From: Chromohalobacter sp. 11-W
GTDB lineage: Bacteria; Pseudomonadota; Gammaproteobacteria; Pseudomonadales; Halomonadaceae
Length of the DNA stretch: 64,000 nucleotides
Reading direction: 5' to 3'
Assembly: GCF_029889905.1 (NCBI RefSeq)
Contig: NZ_JARANZ010000009.1
Coordinates: 1-64,000 of the forward strand
The notes under the pieces are model-generated. The model ran no database searches. It saw only the letters and a program-made list of their open reading frames with translations, and was not told where the DNA came from. Positions 48,264 to 57,833 of this stretch are shown here, in pieces; position 1 is the first letter of the stretch; the number at the start of each line of letters is the position of its first letter. Position numbers and translations under genes: made by a program.

Positions 48264-49951
48264 GACGTCCGCCCCTTGGGCGCGAAGAGGCCCTGCGGAC
48301 GTTTCTGGATGAACAGAATGACACCGATCAGCACGATCACCTTGGCCAGCACCGCGCCCACCCAGGGCTGCAGGACCTGATTGATCACGCCCAGCGACAT
48401 GCCGGCGACCAAGGTGCCCCAGAGATTACCGACGCCGCCGAAGACCACCACCAGGAAGGAGTCGACGATGTAGCTCTGCCCCAGGTTGGGGCCGACGTTG
48501 GTGATCTGCGAGAGCGCGACACCCGCCAGCCCCGCTACACCGGCCCCCAGACCGAAGGTCAGCATGTCTACCCGCGCAGCACGTACCCCCATCGAGCGTG
48601 CCATGGCACGGTTCTGGGTCACCGCACGCACCTCGAGCCCCAGCCGCGTGTAGCGCATCAACGCCCATAGCGCGGCAAACACCACCAGGCAGAAAATCAG
48701 CACGCCCAGGCGATTGAGGGTCAACGACAGCGCTTCGTTGAGGTGCCACGCCCCTTGCAGCCAGTCCGGCGAGTTCACGCGCCGATTGAGCGGCGAGAAC
48801 ACCGTACGCACCAGTTGCTGCAGAATCAGGCTGATACCGAAGGTCGCCAGCAGCGTCTCCAACGGCCGGCCTTTGAGAAAGCGAATCACGCTGCGCTCGA
48901 TGAGGATGCCGAACGCGCCCGCGACCAGGAAACCGCCGGGGATTGCCAGCAACAACGCCAGCCCCGGCTGTCCGGGTAACAGCTGCTGGATCATCCAGGT
49001 GGTATAGGCGCCCAGCATGATCAATTCACCGTGCGCCATGTTGATCACGCCCATCACACCGAAGGTGATCGCCAGGCCGATCGCCGCCAGTACCAGCACC
49101 GAGCCCGCGCTCAAACCGAAGAACAGCGTCTGCCCACGCTCGTACCAGGCGCGTTTGTTCTCGATGCCCGCCAGAACTCGCTCGGCATCGGCGGCAATCG
49201 GAGCGTCGCTATTGGCGATTGTCGTCAGAGAATTGCGTACGCGGGTGTCGAGATTGCCTTGCAAGGTCGCCAGCGCCTCGCCTTGTCCCTGCTCCACGCG
49301 ATACAACGCCAGCGCGGTTTCGATCTCGGCGCGTACCGCAGGGCTTTCCTCGTTGTCGAGCTGTGTCGCGACCGCATCCACGCTTTGCGCATCGACCTCG
49401 CCGATCAAACGCTTGGCGGCGTCGAGACGCGTTGCCTCGTCGCCCGCACCAAGCGACAGCGAAGCGATCAAACCCTGCAACTGCGTTCGCAAGTCGTTGT
49501 TGATGCGGAAGGCATCGACACTGCGTCGGGAGCCGGTACCGGCATCCTCGAAGGTGATGGCATCGATGATCGGCCATTCGCGGCCGCTATCATCGGTGAT
49601 GATGTAGAAACGCTCGCCACGGCGTTCGCGTCCCAAACGGCCGTCGAGCAAAGCGTCGAGCCAGCGCGTTTTCTGTGCCGCGTCGCTGGCGGCGATAGCT
49701 TGGGCGGCGTCGGCCTTGGCGTCGAAATCATCGGTAGCCAGGGCCTGCAATAACGTCCGCGCCCGTTCCGGCGAGACATCGGCCTGCGCCGGCGACACGA
49801 GGGCGAAACACGCCAGCAGCGCGGCCATGACCGGCAGGCAACGCCAGAGTCCGGAGACGATGTTCAGCCCAAAAGCCAGGTTCAATCCGGTCACGCGCCT
49901 CAATCCGGAATTACCCCGCAAACGGGATATCGTTGTATGAGTTGGCGTCAT
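48260..49951 (-). CDS. urtB: Urea ABC transporter permease UrtB
   Basis: Start at 49951 (MTPTHTTI) behind GAAGGAC; the longer frame adds an Arg-rich stretch from a hairpin region. The 563 residues have a signal peptide-like segment (VMAALLACFALVSPAQA), a ~200-residue periplasmic domain rich in EXXXAL helices typical of UrtB, and a LivH-type permease domain (AIGLAITFGVMGVINMAHGELIMLGAY). Confidence 0.95.
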   Translation of the reverse strand: MTPTHTTISRLRGNSGLRRVTGLNLAFGLNIVSGLWRCLPVMAALLACFALVSPAQADVSPERARTLLQALATDDFDAKADAAQAIAASDAAQKTRWLDALLDGRLGRERRGERFYIITDDSGREWPIIDAITFEDAGTGSRRSVDAFRINNDLRTQLQGLIASLSLGAGDEATRLDAAKRLIGEVDAQSVDAVATQLDNEESPAVRAEIETALALYRVEQGQGEALATLQGNLDTRVRNSLTTIANSDAPIAADAERVLAGIENKRAWYERGQTLFFGLSAGSVLVLAAIGLAITFGVMGVINMAHGELIMLGAYTTWMIQQLLPGQPGLALLLAIPGGFLVAGAFGILIERSVIRFLKGRPLETLLATFGISLILQQLVRTVFSPLNRRVNSPDWLQGAWHLNEALSLTLNRLGVLIFCLVVFAALWALMRYTRLGLEVRAVTQNRAMARSMGVRAARVDMLTFGLGAGVAGLAGVALSQITNVGPNLGQSYIVDSFLVVVFGGVGNLWGTLVAGMSLGVINQVLQPWVGAVLAKVIVLIGVILFIQKRPQGLFAPKGRTS

Positions 49952-49967
49952 CGAAGAAGTCCTTCTC

Positions 49968-50019
49968 GCGCCGCGAGGGTCGCGGCGCACGGTTCACGAG
50001 CGCCCGCCGCAACGGGCGC
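49968..50019 (-). other. Pair of GC-rich hairpins in the urtA-urtB gap
   Basis: GCGCCGCGA-GGG-TCGCGGCGC (49968-49988) and GCGCCCG-CCGCAA-CGGGCGC (50000-50019) follow urtA on the minus strand without a T-run. Such structures often stabilise the upstream message or damp read-through, giving more binding protein (UrtA) than permease. Confidence 0.6.
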
Positions 50020-50067
50020 CTTGACTGGAAGGAAACGGTGAGCGGCACACGCCCACCGTCAGCGTGC

Positions 50068-51357
50068 TCACTCGGCGCCGGCGCCGTCCTCACAGGTCAT
50101 GGTATCGACGTTGAGCTTTCCGCAACGCAGCGGCGCGCGCCAGTCGCTGATCAAGTTCTGCGATTCCGGGAGATAGTCGGACCAGGCATCGCCCGCGACG
50201 TTGCCCGAGGTTTCCCAGACCACGCTGAATTGGCCGTCGTCCTGGATCTCGCCGATCATCACCGGCTTGGTGATGTGGTGGTTGGGCATCATTGCCGAGG
50301 AGCCGCCGGAGAGGTTGGGCACCGTGACCCCGATAATGGAATCCTTCACTGCGTCCACGTCCGCCGTACCGGCTTCACGCACCGCTTCCAGCCACATGTT
50401 GAAGCCGATGTAGTGCGCTTCCATGGGATCGTTGGTAACGGCGGTCTCGTCACCGGTGTATTCGACCCAGTTGTCGATGAAGTCGTAGTTGGCGTCGCTA
50501 TCGACGCTCATGAAGTAGTTCCACGCCGCCATGTGCCCCACCAGCGGTCCGGTGTCGATCCCGCTGAGTTCCTGCTCGCCCACCGAGAAGGCGACGACCG
50601 GAATGTCGGAAGCGCTGATCCCCTGATTGGAAAGCTCGGTATAAAACGGCACGTTGGCATCGCCGTTAATGGTCGAGACCACGGCGGTCTTCTTGCCCTG
50701 GCTGCCGAAGTCGGCCACGTCGGAGACGATCGACTGCCAGTTGCTGAACCCGAACGGCGTGTAATTGACCATGATGTCGTCATCCGCAACACCATGATCC
50801 TTGAGATACGCCTCGAGAATCTTGTTGGTGGTGCGCGGATAAACGTAGTCGGTGCCCAGCAGCGCCCAGCGTTCCACGCCCTGGCTTCTCAGATAATCGA
50901 CGGCGGGAATCGCCTGCTGATTGGGCGCCGCGCCGGTGTAGAAGATATTCTCGGACGACTCCTCACCCTCATATTGCACCGGATAGAACAGCAGGCCATT
51001 TTCTTCCTCGACTACCGGCAACACCGCCTTGCGCGACGCCGAGGTCCAGTTGCCGAAGATCACATCGACCTTATCGTCGCCGGTCAGCATGTCGCGTGCC
51101 TGCTCGGCGTACAGCGACCAATCCGACGCCGGATCCATCACCACGGGCTCGAGTTTCTTGCCCAGCAGCCCGCCTTTCTCGTTTTGCTCTTCGATGAGCA
51201 TCAGCATTTCGTCTTTCAGCGTCGACTCGCTGATAGCCATGGTGCCGGAGAGCGAATGCAGGATACCGACCCTGATGGTGTCGTCTTCCTGAGCAGCGGC
51301 CGGCAACGCGATACCCATTGACAGCAACAATGCAGTGGTAGTGGAGATCTTGTTCAC
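50068..51357 (-). CDS. urtA: Urea ABC transporter substrate-binding protein UrtA
   Basis: 429 residues. A Sec signal peptide (TTTALLLSMGIALPAAAQ) is followed by IRVGILHSLSGTMAISESTLKDEML, VIFGNWTSASRKAVLPVVEE, LLFYPVQYEGEESSENIFYTGAAPNQQAIPA and FSVGEQEL, all characteristic of UrtA/FmdD binding proteins. It captures urea in the periplasm. First gene of the long urt-ure unit. Confidence 0.97.
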   Translation of the reverse strand: MNKISTTTALLLSMGIALPAAAQEDDTIRVGILHSLSGTMAISESTLKDEMLMLIEEQNEKGGLLGKKLEPVVMDPASDWSLYAEQARDMLTGDDKVDVIFGNWTSASRKAVLPVVEEENGLLFYPVQYEGEESSENIFYTGAAPNQQAIPAVDYLRSQGVERWALLGTDYVYPRTTNKILEAYLKDHGVADDDIMVNYTPFGFSNWQSIVSDVADFGSQGKKTAVVSTINGDANVPFYTELSNQGISASDIPVVAFSVGEQELSGIDTGPLVGHMAAWNYFMSVDSDANYDFIDNWVEYTGDETAVTNDPMEAHYIGFNMWLEAVREAGTADVDAVKDSIIGVTVPNLSGGSSAMMPNHHITKPVMIGEIQDDGQFSVVWETSGNVAGDAWSDYLPESQNLISDWRAPLRCGKLNVDTMTCEDGAGAE

Positions 51358-51452
51358 GAATGACTCCTTGCGAATCTGATTGTTATGCAGCGCGACTCAC
51401 GCTGTTGTCGTGTTATCCAGCGACGACGCTCGATGGCGTCTACACGACATGT

Positions 51453-51469
51453 CGCAAGGCATGTGCCAA
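51453..51469 (-). promoter_or_regulatory. Sigma-54 promoter upstream of urtA
   Basis: Minus strand TTGGCACATGCCTTGCG fits the consensus TTGGCAC-N5-TTGCW: GG of -24 (51467-51466) and GC of -12 (51455-51454) are 10 bp apart as required. It lies about 96 bp before the urtA start. The rest of 51358-51715 holds the enhancer-like site below, A/T-rich sequence around 51485-51560, and no gene. Confidence 0.72.
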
Positions 51470-51609
51470 TCTCGTGCACAAGGGTTAAAAATCATTCAAT
51501 AACAGATACTTAAGAAGTATACAAAAAGGGCGGAGTGAGCTTTTGCGCACTATTTTAGCGCAAACAGCCAACATGGATGCACCAACAAGTGGGCTTTCAA
51601 ATTCAAAAA

Positions 51610-51624
51610 GCACCAAGAAGGTGC
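51610..51624 (-). promoter_or_regulatory. NtrC-type enhancer site for urtA
   Basis: GCAC-CAAGAAG-GTGC matches the GCAC-N7-GTGC core of NtrC sites, about 150 bp upstream of the sigma-54 promoter, a usual enhancer distance. A weaker half-site TGCACCA lies at 51578-51584. Confidence 0.6.
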
Positions 51625-51715
51625 ATGGAAGCAGAGTCGATAGGAAACGGTGAATGCAACGCAGCGCCCGACACTCCGGCATGCCCCAGAAAGGAAGGAA
51701 GACAAGCGCCTGGGA

Positions 51716-52588
51716 TCAGACGCTCGAGGCATTACCCAGTGGCGTGGGATGTTTGCCGTCTTGCCACCCTTGGCTGGTCGCGGCGCCGGGCTCGAACCAG
51801 TCCAACGTGCCGTGCAGGGAAACGACATCGCCGACTACGATCAACGTCGGCGGACGAATATCACCTGCCTCGATGGCCGCCTGCATTGATTCGGGGAGTG
51901 TCTCCAGCGTCCCCACATGCACGCGTTGGCGCGCCGTGGTGCCCTGCTCGATCAACGCCAGTGGCGTCTGACTCGGCAAGCCATGCGCCTGTAGTTGGTG
52001 ACGAATGGTCGCCAGTGTCCCCAGCCCCATGTAGAACACCAGCGTCTGCCCGGGACGTGCCAGGGTCGGCCATTCGAGATCACAGCCACCGTTCTTGAGG
52101 TGCCCGGTGACGAAACGCACCGACTGGGCATGATCGCGATGGGTCAATGGAATTCCCGCATAGGCGGCGCAACCGCTCGCCGCGGTGATGCCGGGCACCA
52201 CCTCGAACGCGACACCCGCCTGGGCCAGGGTTTCCAGCTCTTCGCCGCCGCGCCCGAAAATGAACGGATCGCCGCCCTTGAGCCGTACCACACGATGACC
52301 GGCACGCGCCCAGTCGACCAATGCCTGATTGATGCCTTCCTGAGGCACGCTATGCGAGGAGCGCGCCTTGCCGACATAAAGTCGTCGCGCCTCGGGATTG
52401 GCCAGCGCCATGATTTCGTCGCTGACCAGCCGGTCGTGCAGCACCATGTCGGCTTGTTGCAACAACCGCAGCGCCTTGAGCGTCAATAGTTCGGGATCGC
52501 CGGGGCCGGCGCCCACCAAAGCGACATGCCCAGGGCTGGGCGTGGCGCTCGGTTGACGTGAAGTGGCGTCATGAGGAGATGCAGGCAT
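51716..52588 (-). CDS. cobA: Uroporphyrinogen-III C-methyltransferase
   Basis: 290 residues. [22 protein letters not shown] at the N-terminus, [49 protein letters not shown] and the C-terminal [10 protein letters not shown] are the SUMT signatures. It makes precorrin-2 for siroheme and cobalamin. It lacks the N-terminal CysG oxidase/ferrochelatase part. It follows serS as in many relatives (serS-cysG). Confidence 0.95.
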   Translation of the reverse strand: MPASPHDATSRQPSATPSPGHVALVGAGPGDPELLTLKALRLLQQADMVLHDRLVSDEIMALANPEARRLYVGKARSSHSVPQEGINQALVDWARAGHRVVRLKGGDPFIFGRGGEELETLAQAGVAFEVVPGITAASGCAAYAGIPLTHRDHAQSVRFVTGHLKNGGCDLEWPTLARPGQTLVFYMGLGTLATIRHQLQAHGLPSQTPLALIEQGTTARQRVHVGTLETLPESMQAAIEAGDIRPPTLIVVGDVVSLHGTLDWFEPGAATSQGWQDGKHPTPLGNASSV

Positions 52589-52704
52589 GGCGTCGTTTAT
52601 TCCCGAATCGACTTAAAAAACGAAATTATATAGCCGAAAAGATAAGGGTCTAGACTATCCGCAGGAAGGAACGTCTGGTTGGAAGGTTATAACCAAGTGG
52701 CTAG

Positions 52705-52737
52705 GCATGCCATTGCCCGCGTACGGCAATGGCATGC
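52705..52737. repeat. Perfect 13 bp inverted repeat between serS and cobA
   Basis: GCATGCCATTGCC (52705-52717) and GGCAATGGCATGC (52725-52737) around a 7 bp loop, 17 bp after the serS stop. There is no T-run on either strand, so it is either a non-canonical terminator or an mRNA-end stabiliser. Confidence 0.75.
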
Positions 52738-52753
52738 TCCGTTCATATAGCCA

Positions 52754-54103
<1,350 letters not shown>

Positions 54104-54256
54104 TCACCACGCTCACCGCCTTCTCGAACCCGCAGGCGGGATGCGTCACGCGGCGCGCTGAAGTAAAGTGGTGCCAGATACCGGCGTCCCGACGACGCCC
54201 TGGCACAGGCGGCCATAGAAACCGCCGCCCGACGCTGACCGATGGCTTGAGACTTC

Positions 54257-57200
54257 ATGATCGCACCCCTGGATACCCCGGAACGCACCGCCACACCCTA
54301 TCTGCGCTTTCTCGATGCGCTCGACCAGGCCGGTTTCAGTGGCGACATCGCCCCGGACTACGCCAATCGCACGGTAATGGCCACCGATAACTCCATCTAT
54401 CAGCGCTTGCCGCAGGCGGTACTGTATCCGCGCGACGCCGAGGATCTCGCCTGCCTGGCACGACTCGCCGGGCGTGAGGAGTTTCAAGCCATCGTGCTCG
54501 CACCCCGCGGCGGGGGTACCGGCACCAACGGCCAGTCGCTCACCGATGGCCTGGTGGTCGACGTCTCGCGGCACATGAACCAGATCCTCGAGATCGACGT
54601 GGAAAACCGCCGCGTGCGTGTCCAGGCCGGGGTGGTGAAAGATCAGCTCAACGCTGCCCTCAAGCCGCATGGCCTGTTCTTCGCCCCGGACCTTTCGACC
54701 TCCAACCGCGCGACCATTGGCGGCATGATCTCCACCGATGCCAGCGGCCAGGGCAGCTGCGAATACGGCAAGACCCGCGATCATGTGCTGGCACTCGACA
54801 TGCTGCTGTTGGGCGGCGAACGCTTGCACAGCCAGCCACAGGATGCCGCCGCCCTCGAGCAGACCTGCAAGCGCGACGACCGCATCGGCGAGGCGCATCG
54901 CACCGCCCACGAGATCGCCGACACGCAAGACGCATTGATCAAGGCCACGTTTCCGCCACTCAACCGCTGCCTGACGGGTTACGACCTGGCACACCTGTAT
55001 CGCGATAATGGCGACTTCGACCTCAACAGCGTGCTGTGCGGCGCGGAAGGAACGCTTGGCTTCCTTGCCGAGGCGACACTCAACGTGCTGCCGATCCCGG
55101 CGCATTCGACGCTGGTCAACGTCCGCTACCGAGGCTTCATGGACGCCCTGCGCGATGCCAAGGCGCTGATGGGCAGTACCTCTTCACCAGAGCAGCCGCA
55201 GGCGCTTTCCACCTCAACCCAGCCGCAGGCGCGCCCTACCTCGATCGAGACGGTCGACGACAAGGTGCTCACCTTGGCCATGGAGGATTTCGTCTGGGAC
55301 GACGTGGCCGAGTTCTTCCCCGCCGACGGCGAGGATATCCACGGTATCAACCTGGTCGAGTTCAACGACGACGACCCCGAGCGCCTCGCGGCACGCGTCG
55401 AGGCTTTCTGCACGCACCTCGGCACCGATACCCAAGTCGAGCGCCTGGGCTATACCCTGGCCGAAGGTCGCGCAGCGATCGGCCGTGTCTACGCCATGCG
55501 CAAGCGCGCGGTGGGTCTGCTCGGTAACGCCAAGGGCGAAAAGCGCCCGATTCCCTTCGTCGAGGATACCGCCGTACCGCCCGAGCACCTGGCCGACTAC
55601 ATCGCCGAGTTCCGCGCCCTGCTCGACGCGCACGGACTGGCATATGGCATGTTCGGCCACGTCGATGCCGGGGTATTGCACGTGCGTCCGGCCATCGACA
55701 TGAAAGACCCGGCGCAGGAAGCCCTGATCCGCGAGATTTCCGACCAGGTCGCCGCCCTGACCCAGCGCTATCACGGCCTGTTGTGGGGTGAGCACGGTAA
55801 AGGCGTGCGTTCGGAATACGCACCCCAGTTCTTCGGCGAGCTATATCCCAGCCTGCAACGCCTCAAGGCAGCGTTCGACCCGCATAATCAGCTCAACCCT
55901 GGCAAGATCGCCACACCCGCCGATACATCTTCCACGAGCGATGAAGCGGTTAGTTCCACGAACGATGAAGCGGTTAGCTCGCCTGAGGCCGCCGAGGCGG
56001 AACCGGTCAAATGGGTCGATCCGGGGCTCTTGACCATCGACGGCGTGCCGACCCGTGGGCAAAGCGACCGCCAGATCAACGAGCGCGTCTGGCAGCACCA
56101 TGCCAGTGCCGTCTATTGCAACGGCAACGGCGCCTGCTACAACTACGACCCCAATGACGCCATGTGCCCCTCATGGAAGGCCACCCGCGAGCGCGTGCAC
56201 TCCCCCAAGGGGCGCGCCAGCTTGATGCGCGAATGGCTACGCCTGCAGGACCAGGCCGGCATCGACGTCATCGAGGAATCACGCCAGAAGCAAGCCGAGG
56301 GCCTCTGGGGCGCCACCAAGGCCTTCCCGCATCGCCTGCGCAACACCCTGCGCAAGCGACGTGGCCAGGAAGATGTTTCCCATGAGGTGTATGACGCCAT
56401 GGCCGGCTGCCTGGCGTGCAAGTCCTGCGCTGGCCAGTGCCCGATCAAGGTCAATGTCCCCGAGTTTCGCTCGCAGTTCCTGGAGCTTTATCACAACCGC
56501 TACTTGCGCCCGCCACGCGACTACCTGATCGGCTCGCTGGAATTCTTCGTGCCCTATCTCAAGCCGGTGGCGCCTGCGTATAACGCGCTGCTAAACACAC
56601 GCCTCGCAGAGCGCCTTCTCGCCGGGCCACTGGGCATGGTCGACACCCCGAGCCTGTCTCGCGCGAGTCTCGCCAAGCAACTCAAGGCGTGGGGCATCGC
56701 CGAGGCCACGCCCACCGCGCTGGGCCTGTTGACCGAACGCCAGAAGACGCGCAGCGTGGTCATCGTTCAGGATGCTTTCACCAGCCACTTCGAGGCCAAG
56801 CTGGTGATGGATATCGTCGAGCTGCTCTCGCGACTGGATATTCGCGTCTTCGTGGCGCCCTTCCGCGCCAACGGCAAACCGCTGCACGTGCAAGGCTTCC
56901 TCAATGCATTCGAAAAGACCGCCACGGCCCAGGCGAGGCGTCTCAAGACACTCGCCTACTTCGGCGTGCCGTTGGTGGGCATCGACCCGGCCATGACGCT
57001 CGCCTACCGTCAGGAGTACGTCAAGGCGCTGGGTCCCGAGGCCGTCCCCGAGGTGCTGTTACTGCAGGAATGGCTGCTGTCCTTGGGTCGCGCCCTGCCG
57101 CCCACGAGCCTGCCGACGCTCGAGGACCCTGGCTACAAGTTGCTGACGCACTGCACCGAAAAGACTAACGCGCCAGGCGCTACCAAGGCCTGGCAACAGG

Positions 57201-57469
57201 TGTTCGCGGCTTTCGGGCTGGACCTGGAAAGCGTCGCCACCGGATGTTGCGGCATGTCCGGCACCTACGGGCACGAAGCCCGTAATCGCGAGACCTCCGA
57301 GAAAATCTACGATCTCTCGTGGCGAGCGCCGGTCGAGAACGACGCCAATGCCGGGCGCCTGCTGGCCACCGGTTACTCGTGCCGCAGCCAGGCCAAGCGC
57401 CTCTCCGATGCCGTACTGCCGCATCCGTTACAGGGCTTGCTGACGGCACTCAAACGCACCCGATCTTGA
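54257..57469 (+). CDS. ydiJ: YdiJ-type FAD-linked oxidase/Fe-S dehydrogenase fusion
   Basis: 1070 residues, slightly longer than E. coli YdiJ. The first ~540 residues form the FAD-binding and FAD-oxidase C-terminal domains (APRGGGTGTNGQSLTDGLVVD, TIGGMISTDASGQGS, CGAEGTLGFLAEATL, MFGHVDAGVLHVRP, GEHGKGVRSEY). The rest is the Fe-S part: CNGNGACYN...MCP, then CLACKSCAGQCP with four cysteines, and a C-terminal CCG-containing domain (TGCCGMSGTYGHEA). Related enzymes oxidise D-2-hydroxy acids (D-lactate, D-2-hydroxyglutarate). Two low-complexity insertions are odd: a QPQA repeat near residue 320 and a duplicated S-T-x-DEAVSS linker near 560. Confidence 0.9.
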   Translation: MIAPLDTPERTATPYLRFLDALDQAGFSGDIAPDYANRTVMATDNSIYQRLPQAVLYPRDAEDLACLARLAGREEFQAIVLAPRGGGTGTNGQSLTDGLVVDVSRHMNQILEIDVENRRVRVQAGVVKDQLNAALKPHGLFFAPDLSTSNRATIGGMISTDASGQGSCEYGKTRDHVLALDMLLLGGERLHSQPQDAAALEQTCKRDDRIGEAHRTAHEIADTQDALIKATFPPLNRCLTGYDLAHLYRDNGDFDLNSVLCGAEGTLGFLAEATLNVLPIPAHSTLVNVRYRGFMDALRDAKALMGSTSSPEQPQALSTSTQPQARPTSIETVDDKVLTLAMEDFVWDDVAEFFPADGEDIHGINLVEFNDDDPERLAARVEAFCTHLGTDTQVERLGYTLAEGRAAIGRVYAMRKRAVGLLGNAKGEKRPIPFVEDTAVPPEHLADYIAEFRALLDAHGLAYGMFGHVDAGVLHVRPAIDMKDPAQEALIREISDQVAALTQRYHGLLWGEHGKGVRSEYAPQFFGELYPSLQRLKAAFDPHNQLNPGKIATPADTSSTSDEAVSSTNDEAVSSPEAAEAEPVKWVDPGLLTIDGVPTRGQSDRQINERVWQHHASAVYCNGNGACYNYDPNDAMCPSWKATRERVHSPKGRASLMREWLRLQDQAGIDVIEESRQKQAEGLWGATKAFPHRLRNTLRKRRGQEDVSHEVYDAMAGCLACKSCAGQCPIKVNVPEFRSQFLELYHNRYLRPPRDYLIGSLEFFVPYLKPVAPAYNALLNTRLAERLLAGPLGMVDTPSLSRASLAKQLKAWGIAEATPTALGLLTERQKTRSVVIVQDAFTSHFEAKLVMDIVELLSRLDIRVFVAPFRANGKPLHVQGFLNAFEKTATAQARRLKTLAYFGVPLVGIDPAMTLAYRQEYVKALGPEAVPEVLLLQEWLLSLGRALPPTSLPTLEDPGYKLLTHCTEKTNAPGATKAWQQVFAAFGLDLESVATGCCGMSGTYGHEARNRETSEKIYDLSWRAPVENDANAGRLLATGYSCRSQAKRLSDAVLPHPLQGLLTALKRTRS

Positions 57470-57480
57470 AGGTGTCGACG

Positions 57481-57681
57481 ATGTCCCGATCGATTATTTT
57501 CATTGGCCTGGCCATCGTGGTCATCGGCTTGTTGTGGCCCTGGCTTTCCAAGCTACCGCTCGGGCATCTGCCCGGCGATATCGCCATCAAGCGCGAGGGC
57601 TTTGCCTTCTATTTTCCGATCACCACCATGGTCCTGGTCAGCGTGGTCGTATCGGCTCTGTTGTGGCTATTCAATCGCTGA
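57481..57681 (+). CDS. DUF2905 family small membrane protein
   Basis: 66 residues: an N-terminal helix (IIFIGLAIVVIGLLWPWLSK), the conserved LPLGHLPGDIAIKREGFAFYFPI, and a second helix (TMVLVSVVVSALLWLF), the full DUF2905 pattern. Eleven bp after the YdiJ-type gene, probably one transcript. Function unknown. Confidence 0.88.
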   Translation: MSRSIIFIGLAIVVIGLLWPWLSKLPLGHLPGDIAIKREGFAFYFPITTMVLVSVVVSALLWLFNR

Positions 57682-57833
57682 ATCGCCGTACACCAAAACG
57701 GTGCAGCGAGCACGCCATAACGGGGCATCCAGTAGCGATATAGACACATTCATCATTAACGCTTGCCGTGCATTGCAACTAGCGTGAGGCGACGCTAGGC
57801 TTCGCGCTTTCGTTCACCCCAAGGAGCGCGACC

